Origin: Treponema sp.
Lineage (GTDB): Bacteria; Spirochaetota; Spirochaetia; Treponematales; Treponemataceae
Direction of reading: 5' to 3'
NCBI GenBank assembly: GCA_012799545.1
Contig: JAAZLA010000046.1
Span: 1-6,089 of the forward strand
DNA length: 6,089 bases
The position numbers and the translations under genes were made by a program. The notes under the pieces are model-generated. The model searched no databases. It worked only from the letters and a program-made list of their open reading frames with translations, and was not told the origin of the DNA. Below, in pieces: positions 1-4,912 of this stretch; position 1 is the stretch's first letter, and each line of letters begins with the position of its first letter.

Positions 1-641
1 TTTGCCTTTTCAGCAGGTTTTGCTGCTGCCTTGGGCTTTGGTCCGGGTTTTGCTTTAGGAGAAGCTTTTGCCTTTGCAACATTTTTTTCTTTATTTGGCC
101 AGCTTAGTTCCTTCATTATTTTTTGAGCGAGACTTTCTGCGACCTTTTTTGCATCTGAAAGCGGCACATTTGACTGACCATTAAAAGCTTTTTGAAAAAG
201 CAGTGTTATTGTTTGTTCTATATCGTCTTTCGGAAATATAATAAAAGAAAAGTTTGAACCCGTAGGCTTCATAACTGTAAAGGAAGTCATAACCATTTGT
301 GCTTCCTTGCTGTACATAAGCTTATATTGATTCCTACAGGTATATATTTCCAATTCATTAAATCGCATTGGAATCTGATAGGACTGCGGCCGTACATAGG
401 GTTCTTGCGCTTTTAGGGTATAACTGGTCGGTTCTACTAAAATATAAATTTTTTTACCATCCGATTGGAAGGTAATAGAGTCGCCAGATGCATAAAAATT
501 TTTAACACCAGCATATGAAATAATCTCATAAATAGAATATGGCGAACCGCTTACAAAATACGCTGAAACAACATATCCTTCTTCTTTTGGCAGCATATTT
601 TTATTATATGCGTCATATAAATCCATGGCTTTGAAACCCAT
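1..641 (-). CDS. Hypothetical protein with Lys/Ala/Pro-rich C-terminal tail (partial, 3' end off window)
   Basis: Reading the minus strand from 641 gives an uninterrupted frame of 213 codons that leaves the window at its left edge, so the C-terminus is missing. The start is set by a strong GGAGG at 646-650, 4 nt before the ATG; the next in-frame ATG (codon 6) would be too far from it. Residues 1-180 look like one folded alpha/beta domain with many aromatic residues (YVVSAYFVSGSPYSIYEI near 23-40, FSFIIFPKDD near 131-140), followed by an amphipathic helix near 160-180. From about residue 184 the composition changes sharply to Lys, Ala and Pro (AKASPKAKPGPKPKAAAKPA), like histone H1-type tails or flexible basic linkers. 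There is no signal peptide or membrane segment, so it is probably cytoplasmic. I do not recognise the family. Its position after pta and a long TPR gene recalls the hypothetical protein TP0096 of T. pallidum, from memory only. The tail could bind nucleic acid or an acidic partner, but that is speculation. Confidence 0.85.
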   Translation of the reverse strand, partial: MGFKAMDLYDAYNKNMLPKEEGYVVSAYFVSGSPYSIYEIISYAGVKNFYASGDSITFQSDGKKIYILVEPTSYTLKAQEPYVRPQSYQIPMRFNELEIYTCRNQYKLMYSKEAQMVMTSFTVMKPTGSNFSFIIFPKDDIEQTITLLFQKAFNGQSNVPLSDAKKVAESLAQKIMKELSWPNKEKNVAKAKASPKAKPGPKPKAAAKPAEKA

Positions 642-645
642 TATT

Positions 646-650
646 CCTCC
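646..650 (-). promoter_or_regulatory. Strong ribosome binding site GGAGG for the partial hypothetical gene
   Basis: The minus strand reads GGAGGAATA followed by ATG. This is the only near-consensus Shine-Dalgarno in the gap and fixes the start at 641 rather than 626. The 4-nt spacing is on the short side. Confidence 0.7.
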
Positions 651-686
651 TATCGTCATAAATGGCGATTATAATGCTATACACAG

Positions 687-704
687 CAATTTTTCCCAAA
701 ATTG
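687..704. repeat. Inverted repeat with 7-bp arms and 4-nt centre
   Basis: CAATTTT at 687-693 is followed by TCCC and then AAAATTG at 698-704, a perfect dyad. It lies downstream of the predicted transcription start of the minus-strand promoter at 744-772. It is A/T-rich and has no T-run after it on either strand, so a protein-binding operator fits better than an intrinsic terminator. Function is inferred only. Confidence 0.5.
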
Positions 705-709
705 TAAGA

Positions 710-738
710 CATCGTATTATCTTTAAAAGACTACGATG
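710..738. repeat. Nested inverted repeat at the predicted transcription start
   Basis: CATCGTA at 710-716 pairs with TACGATG at 732-738. Inside it TCTTT (720-724) pairs with AAAGA (726-730), giving a near-continuous 12-bp stem with a bulge. The outer arm lies at about the +1 position expected for the minus-strand promoter at 744-772. It could be an operator or a 5' hairpin on the transcript of the hypothetical gene. No T-run follows, so it does not look like a terminator for the upstream TPR gene. Confidence 0.5.
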
Positions 739-743
739 ATATC

Positions 744-772
744 AGTATAATGGGAGAAGTAAAAAATTGCAA
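744..772 (-). promoter_or_regulatory. Sigma70-type promoter for the partial hypothetical gene
   Basis: On the minus strand TTGCAA (-35, 772-767) is separated by exactly 17 bp from TATACT (-10, 749-744). The predicted start is near 737, giving a leader of about 95 nt. The -35 box begins about 10 nt after the stop of the TPR gene, so the hypothetical gene can be transcribed independently. An 8-bp palindrome TGATATCA (737-744) abuts the -10. A second possible -10, TATAAT at 673-668, has no convincing -35. Confidence 0.6.
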
Positions 773-781
773 ATCATTTTT

Positions 782-2725
782 TTATTGTATTTTATTATAG
801 CTAATACTGGGATCAAATTGGCGGGCCATATCGATATTTCCCTGATTCTGATAAATAGAGGCGAGTTTTTTGGGAATTCGCTTGTCATTTTTAAATTGTT
901 CCATAGAGCGACGCAATAGCTGAATCGCTTTTTCGCTCTCTTCATTGTGCAAGTGTAAAATAGCTTCAATAAGAATGCCGTCAACATCTGCTGAATAGCT
1001 TTTATGCCAAAGTTGTAAAAAGCGTATTGCTTGTGGAATCATATCGAGCTTGTATAAACAAAAAACATAGCGCTGCATATCATTTCTATTATCTGGTTTT
1101 TCTTGTAAAAGAGCACGGTATAAAATAGCTGCATGATGAAATTGTCCTGCCTTAAAGCGAAAGACAGCGAGGTTTTTTGTCAGTGTTTCCTGATGTTTTG
1201 AATAGGCAAGTAAAAGTTCAATGTGATTTGCGGCTTGTTTCCATTTTTCTTGTCGCGAATAAAAACGTATGAGTTTTTTTCGTATGTCGATATTTGCCTG
1301 CCAAGCTTCTAGATAACGAAGACAGGCGCTTTCAAAGTCTTTTTTATTTTTTAGTTGTTCGGCACATTCGATTAAAAGCAGATACTGTGATTCATTTGCA
1401 ATGCCCAAGTCAAGAAGTTTTTGCAACCAGGGCTGTGATAGTTCAGGTAATCCAACGCGTATGTATTGTTCAGCCAAAACTCCCATCATATAGGTATCGG
1501 CTGGATTTTTTCGAAAAATCTTTTGCACTGCCTCTAGAACCGTCTTTGGCTCTTTTTTAAGTTTTGCGTCGCAAATAACCGAATAATAAGCAATAGTTTC
1601 ATCGTCTAAGGGGCTTTGGCTATTATTTTTTGCAAGCTCTGCATCTAATGCTTCCCAGTTTTCCATAGAAAGATAGGTAATCAATAAGCCATAGCGATAG
1701 GCGCGATACTGTGGGTCAAGTCTCTTTGCCTTTTGAAAATGATTTTCTGCCTCTTCTAGCCGTGAAAGATTTCGAGATGCCTCCCCCATAAAACTATGGA
1801 TAATCGCATCGCTTCCAAAGGTTTGTATATACAGGCGTCCTGCTTCAATAACCTCTTTCCAGTTTTCTTCAGCAAGTGCTTTTTGGATAATTTCAAGTGA
1901 TTGTGCTTTTTGATCCTTTCCCTTTTCTAGGGAAAAATCAAAGTCGTCAAATTCCACAGAGAGGCTCTCAACCAATCGCCGAGCTTCCTCTGTTTTTCCC
2001 ATCATGCTCAAAATCGAAAGCTCATACCAACGAAGCGAGGGATCATCTGGTGCAAGAGCGATGGCTTCTTTGTAAGCATCGAGCGCCGCTTCTAAATACT
2101 TCTGTTCTCGTAAGCAATGCGCATAATACAAGCGAGGTAGCACAGAATCCATGCCATTATTGATACAAAAGGCAAACATCCGCTTCGCAAGTTCTATATC
2201 GCCCCTTTTGTATATTTTTATCGCTTCAACAAATAAGCTGTTTTGATAGGCTTGGTTTATTTGTGCATCGTCGGGATTAATGTAGAGCGCGTCTTTAAAC
2301 GTTTCTACAGCGAGATTCGTTTTTCCGCTTTTAAAATAGGCTGTGCCCAAGAGCGCAAGCGTTGTATCCGATTCAGGACGAAATTCTAGGCTTTTTTTTA
2401 GGCACTGTATGGCGACAGAATAGGACGAAAGGGCGAGGTATGAACGCCCTAGAAAAAACCAGCCGTCAGGGTCTTTTTTTGCAAGATTCACATAGGAATT
2501 GAGGTTGGAAATCGCCATGGCATAATCACCCATGGCGTGATAGGAACGAGAGAGATACAAGAGAACCTTGCACTTAAAGTCTTTTTCATAGCCCTGCGAC
2601 TGTTTTTGTGGATACTGTAGAAGAATCGATTCTAAAAGCGCTGTCGCCTTTTTATAGTTTCTTTTTTGCCCTTCGCGTACTGCTTGTTTAAAAAGCGAGT
2701 CGAGCATCTTTGTTTTTTCTTCCAT
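782..2725 (-). CDS. Long cytoplasmic tetratricopeptide-repeat (TPR) protein, 647 aa
   Basis: The protein is almost entirely helical repeats of about 34 residues with the TPR pattern (W/L-G-Y-A-F-P spacing). Clear units lie near residues 53-86, 87-120 (DGWFFLGRSYLALSSYSVAI), 121-154 (TLALLGTAYFKSGKTNLAVE), 162-195, 196-229, 305-339 and 515-547, with degenerate units between and up to about 632. The region at 258-285, rich in Asp, Phe and Lys, looks like a break between two solenoids. No signal peptide, membrane segment or catalytic domain is visible, so it is probably a cytoplasmic scaffold or adaptor; the partner cannot be told from sequence. The ATG at 2725 lies 5 nt after the pta stop and has no real Shine-Dalgarno, which suggests translational coupling. 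Met7 at 2707, behind GGAAGA, is an alternative start. The neighbourhood resembles TP0095 of T. pallidum, from memory only. The TPR call is secure; the function is unknown. Confidence 0.93.
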   Translation of the reverse strand: MEEKTKMLDSLFKQAVREGQKRNYKKATALLESILLQYPQKQSQGYEKDFKCKVLLYLSRSYHAMGDYAMAISNLNSYVNLAKKDPDGWFFLGRSYLALSSYSVAIQCLKKSLEFRPESDTTLALLGTAYFKSGKTNLAVETFKDALYINPDDAQINQAYQNSLFVEAIKIYKRGDIELAKRMFAFCINNGMDSVLPRLYYAHCLREQKYLEAALDAYKEAIALAPDDPSLRWYELSILSMMGKTEEARRLVESLSVEFDDFDFSLEKGKDQKAQSLEIIQKALAEENWKEVIEAGRLYIQTFGSDAIIHSFMGEASRNLSRLEEAENHFQKAKRLDPQYRAYRYGLLITYLSMENWEALDAELAKNNSQSPLDDETIAYYSVICDAKLKKEPKTVLEAVQKIFRKNPADTYMMGVLAEQYIRVGLPELSQPWLQKLLDLGIANESQYLLLIECAEQLKNKKDFESACLRYLEAWQANIDIRKKLIRFYSRQEKWKQAANHIELLLAYSKHQETLTKNLAVFRFKAGQFHHAAILYRALLQEKPDNRNDMQRYVFCLYKLDMIPQAIRFLQLWHKSYSADVDGILIEAILHLHNEESEKAIQLLRRSMEQFKNDKRIPKKLASIYQNQGNIDMARQFDPSISYNKIQ

Positions 2726-2730
2726 ACTAA

Positions 2731-3741
2731 CTAAGCTTCTTTTTTTCCTGCCTGAACTAAGGTTACTGCGCTTACTGCAATAATATCTTCAACAGAACAA
2801 CCTCGTGAAAGATCGCTTATGGGTTGTGCAAAGCCTTGTAAAAAAGGACCGAAGGCTTCGGCTCCAGCGAGGCGTTGTACCAGTTTATAGCTTATATTTC
2901 CAGAACCCAAGTCGGGGAAAACAAGGGTATTTACCTTTCCAGTGATGGGACTGTCGGGGGCTTTTTTCTGTGTAATCGAAGGTACGAGGGCTGCATCTGC
3001 TTGTAGCTCTCCGTCGATTAAAAGGCTTGGATCTTTTTCTTTCGCAAGTTTTACCGCTTCTTGGACTCGCAAAACATCTTCGTCCTTGCCTCCTGAGCCT
3101 TTGGTTGAAAAAGAAAGCATCGCAACGACGGGATCTGAGCCAATAAGGCTTTTACATGACTGACTGGCAGAAATTGCAATGTCTGAAAGTTGCTGAGCTG
3201 TTGGTTTTGGGATAACAGCGCAATCTGAAAAAATCATAAGTCCTTCAGCACCCCAAAAAGAGTCCTTCATCTGCATTACAAAGCAAGAAGAGGCGGTTTT
3301 TGTTCCTTCTGCTGTGCCTATAATCGTTAAACCTGCACGAAGTACATCTGCTGTTGTCGAAATAGCTCCTGCAACCATGGAATCAGCCTTGCCCTTTCGC
3401 ACCATCATGGCAGCAAAGCGATTATTTTCTTTCATATCCATTCTTGCTTGTTCAAGAGTCATTCCCTTATGCTTACGCAATTCTACATACGTCGTACAAA
3501 AATCATCAAAAAACTTTGATTTATTTGGGTCAAGGATAGTGATACCATCGAGAGAAATGCTTTTTTCCTTGGCAAAGTCTTTAATTTTCTTTTCCTCGCC
3601 AATTAAAAAAACCTCTTTCGCTAGTTTTTCTCTCATGATTTTTTCTGCTGCAAAAATAACGCGCTCTTCACTACCTTCTGGTAATACAAGTCGATTTTGA
3701 AGCATTTGTGCCTGTGTTTTCATCTTTTGAACAAAATCCAT
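2731..3741 (-). CDS. pta: Phosphate acetyltransferase (phosphotransacetylase), 336 aa
   Basis: Catalyses acetyl-CoA + phosphate = acetyl phosphate + CoA (EC 2.3.1.8) in the cytoplasm. With acetate kinase it forms the ATP-yielding acetate branch. At 336 residues it is the short single-domain form typical of Firmicutes, Methanosarcina and spirochaetes, without the N-terminal DRTGG region of the E. coli enzyme. Family motifs are all present: LVLPEGSEERV (18-28), KADSMVAGAISTTADVLRAG (118-137), FSTKGSGG (211-218), DGELQADAA (243-251), VFPDLGSGNISYKLVQRL (274-291) and GFAQPISDLSRG (303-314). Ser312, Arg313 and Asp319 have the same spacing as the Methanosarcina active-site Ser309, Arg310 and Asp316. 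Arg89 and Arg135 sit where its substrate-binding arginines are expected. It is first in a minus-strand cluster and ends 5 nt before the TPR gene. The start at 3741 is preceded by AAGGATGAAGAAGA. No acetate kinase gene is in the window. Confidence 0.97.
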   Translation of the reverse strand: MDFVQKMKTQAQMLQNRLVLPEGSEERVIFAAEKIMREKLAKEVFLIGEEKKIKDFAKEKSISLDGITILDPNKSKFFDDFCTTYVELRKHKGMTLEQARMDMKENNRFAAMMVRKGKADSMVAGAISTTADVLRAGLTIIGTAEGTKTASSCFVMQMKDSFWGAEGLMIFSDCAVIPKPTAQQLSDIAISASQSCKSLIGSDPVVAMLSFSTKGSGGKDEDVLRVQEAVKLAKEKDPSLLIDGELQADAALVPSITQKKAPDSPITGKVNTLVFPDLGSGNISYKLVQRLAGAEAFGPFLQGFAQPISDLSRGCSVEDIIAVSAVTLVQAGKKEA

Positions 3742-3778
3742 TCTTCTTCATCCTTAATCTATATTTTTTTACACATAT

Positions 3779-3807
3779 AGAATACCCCTATCTATTAAAA
3801 ATCACAA
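3779..3807 (-). promoter_or_regulatory. Putative sigma70-type promoter of pta and the downstream TPR gene
   Basis: On the minus strand TTGTGA (-35, 3807-3802) is followed after 17 bp by TATTCT (-10, 3784-3779). Each box matches consensus at 4 of 6 positions. The predicted start is near 3772, giving a leader of about 30 nt before the pta ATG. It lies back-to-back with the bactofilin promoter, with about 23 bp between the two -35 boxes. Moderate support only. Confidence 0.4.
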
Positions 3808-3830
3808 GTACCTAGCAATTGTTCTTCCTA

Positions 3831-3859
3831 TTGACGATTTAAAAAAATAGCTATACAGT
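3831..3859 (+). promoter_or_regulatory. Putative promoter of the bactofilin operon, close to the start codon
   Basis: TTGACG (3831-3836) matches the -35 consensus at 5 of 6 positions. Two overlapping -10 candidates follow: TATACA at 3852-3857 (spacer 15) and TACAGT at 3854-3859 (spacer 17). In either case transcription should begin at about 3864-3866, at or just before the ATG at 3866, so the mRNA would be leaderless or nearly so. This agrees with the absence of a Shine-Dalgarno upstream of the gene. Confidence 0.45.
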
Positions 3860-3865
3860 GTATCT

Positions 3866-4231
3866 ATGCTTAAAGGAAAAGATTCAGAATTATTAGAGCT
3901 CGAAGAAGAAGATTTTGATACAATATTGGCAAGCGATATTTCGTTTGCAGGAACGATACGATTCTCCAAACCGTTTATGATTCGCGGGACAGTTACCGGA
4001 CTTATCGAAGCGACGAGCGATCTCGTTATAGATACTGATGCTTCTACCTTTGCCGACATTGTTGCCGAGCGTGTCCTCGTGCGCGGTAAGGTTGAAGGAA
4101 ATATAAAAGCAAAGCGACTTGTCTTTGTTGCATCTACCGGTGTTGTTACCGGCGATATTTTTGCAGAGCAAGTTGTCTTAGAGCCGGGAAGTACTTTTAC
4201 CGGTCGTTGCGTTATGACTACAAAAAAATAA
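3866..4231 (+). CDS. Bactofilin-family polymer-forming cytoskeletal protein, 121 aa
   Basis: Bactofilins (DUF583/PF04519) are right-handed beta-helix proteins that polymerise without nucleotide into filaments, usually at the inner face of the cytoplasmic membrane, and act in cell shape, polarity and envelope growth. The core spans about residues 25-115 and consists of short hydrophobic beta rungs separated by Gly turns: ISFAGTIRF, IRGTVTGLIEA, LVIDTDASTFADIVAERVLV, RGKVEGNIKAKRLVFVAS, GVVTGDIFAEQVVLEPGSTF. The first 20 residues are acidic (ELLELEEEDFD), a typical disordered tail. There is no signal peptide. The length is normal for a small bactofilin. An in-frame TAG at 3848 and no other ATG before codon 38 make 3866 the only good start, yet no Shine-Dalgarno precedes it. 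The gene heads a plus-strand cluster, and its stop overlaps the ribosome binding site of the next gene. The commonly neighbouring M23 peptidase gene of other bacteria is not present. Confidence 0.92.
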   Translation: MLKGKDSELLELEEEDFDTILASDISFAGTIRFSKPFMIRGTVTGLIEATSDLVIDTDASTFADIVAERVLVRGKVEGNIKAKRLVFVASTGVVTGDIFAEQVVLEPGSTFTGRCVMTTKK

Positions 4232-4233
4232 GG
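4230..4233 (+). promoter_or_regulatory. Ribosome binding site AAGG deciding the start of the exported TPR gene
   Basis: AAGG overlaps the last bases of the bactofilin TAA and lies 6 nt before the ATG at 4240. This supports 4240 over the in-frame ATG at 4207, which lies inside the bactofilin coding region and would place 11 charged residues before the signal peptide. Confidence 0.65.
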
Positions 4234-4239
4234 TCCATA

Positions 4240-4863
4240 ATGAAAAAAAGCTTTTGTCTTGTTTTATTATTGCTCTCTAGTGTCTCTTTTGTAATAACAC
4301 AAACAAAACCCGACGCCTTAAAAGAATATAATGCCGGAAATTATATACGAGCGATAGAAATTTGCGAGGATGAAATTCATGTAAATGATAAAAACATGGA
4401 TTCCTATACAGTCCTCTGCTGGAGCCTCATCGCAAACAAGCAATACAATGAAGCAGAGTTTTGGGCAAATCACGCAAGAAAAATTGCCCAGTACGACCAA
4501 AGAATTATAGAAGCGCTCGCTGAAGCAAAATTCTACCTCGGAAAAAATCAAGAAGCCTTAAACTTATTTCAAGAATATCTTTCACTTGTTAGCCTATCTG
4601 CATCGAGAGCGGGACTTGCTTATTACTTTATGGGTGAAATTTTTATTCGACAAGCAAAGTATCAACATGCAGATATAGCGCTCAGCCAAGCCGTAAAAAT
4701 AGAGCCGCTGAAAGACTTTTGGTGGATACGCCTAGGATACACCAGGGAGCTTGCAAGAAGCTATGGCTCTGCCCTTCTTGCCTACGACCAAGCGCTTTCC
4801 TTAAGCCCCTTTTTAGAAGATGCTATCAATGGCAGAGAGAGAGTGAAAAAACTTATTCGCTAA
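4240..4863 (+). CDS. Exported TPR protein, 207 aa, in operon with bactofilin
   Basis: The N-terminus is a classical signal sequence: MKK, a hydrophobic core (FCLVLLLLSSVSFVI, 5-19) and a plausible signal peptidase I site after Thr20 (Val-Ile-Thr). No lipobox cysteine is present, so it is probably periplasmic, or membrane-anchored if uncleaved. The rest is about five TPR units: near 24-50 (ALKEYNAGNYIRAIEICEDE), 54-87, 88-121 (EALAEAKFYLGKNQEALNLF), 125-158 (YYFMGEIFIRQAKYQHADIA) and 159-192 (FWWIRLGYTRE, then LLAYDQALSLSP). TPRs mediate protein-protein contacts; no catalytic motif is seen. It begins 8 nt after the bactofilin stop, so co-translation is very likely. I infer a role in the envelope linked to the bactofilin filament. 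It ends 49 nt before mtaB. The TPR and export calls are firm; the partner is unknown. Confidence 0.9.
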   Translation: MKKSFCLVLLLLSSVSFVITQTKPDALKEYNAGNYIRAIEICEDEIHVNDKNMDSYTVLCWSLIANKQYNEAEFWANHARKIAQYDQRIIEALAEAKFYLGKNQEALNLFQEYLSLVSLSASRAGLAYYFMGEIFIRQAKYQHADIALSQAVKIEPLKDFWWIRLGYTRELARSYGSALLAYDQALSLSPFLEDAINGRERVKKLIR

Positions 4864-4899
4864 AAAGCTTTTGAAAAACTTTTTCGATGCTTTTTATTT
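4862..4899 (+). terminator. A/T-rich hairpin with T-run between the TPR gene and mtaB
   Basis: AAAAAGC (4862-4868, starting inside the TAA stop) pairs with GCTTTTT (4889-4895). The nested GAAAAA (4873-4878) and TTTTTC (4880-4885) can extend the hairpin. A T-rich stretch TTTTTATTT (4891-4899) follows. The stem holds few G:C pairs, so this would be a weak terminator or attenuator that could reduce mtaB expression relative to the bactofilin genes. It could also be only an A/T-rich spacer. Confidence 0.35.
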
Positions 4900-4912
4900 C
4901 TAAGGAAAGATA

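Noticed and set aside
762..781. Possible terminator of the long TPR gene: AAAAAT, loop, ATTTTT
   Set aside because: All arm pairs are A:T, so the hairpin would be too weak. The same bases form the -35 region of the promoter at 744-772.
742..987. 81-codon open frame on the minus strand overlapping the end of the TPR gene
   Set aside because: It lies mostly inside the C-terminal coding region of the TPR protein in another frame, and its end falls in the promoter gap. Its composition is not protein-like.
3758..3781. Inverted repeat TCTATAT / ATATAGA in the pta leader
   Set aside because: Short and made almost only of A/T, with a 10-nt loop, in an A/T-rich gap. It is not distinguishable from chance, though it overlaps the putative -10.
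3802..4171. Two minus-strand open frames opposite the bactofilin gene
   Set aside because: Both are antisense to a clear bactofilin, with Ser/Ile/Asn-rich sequences typical of antisense translation and no ribosome binding site or family motif.
4207..4239. Upstream start for the exported TPR protein at 4207
   Set aside because: It would overlap the end of the bactofilin and add 11 mostly charged residues before the signal peptide, while the ATG at 4240 has a well-spaced AAGG.
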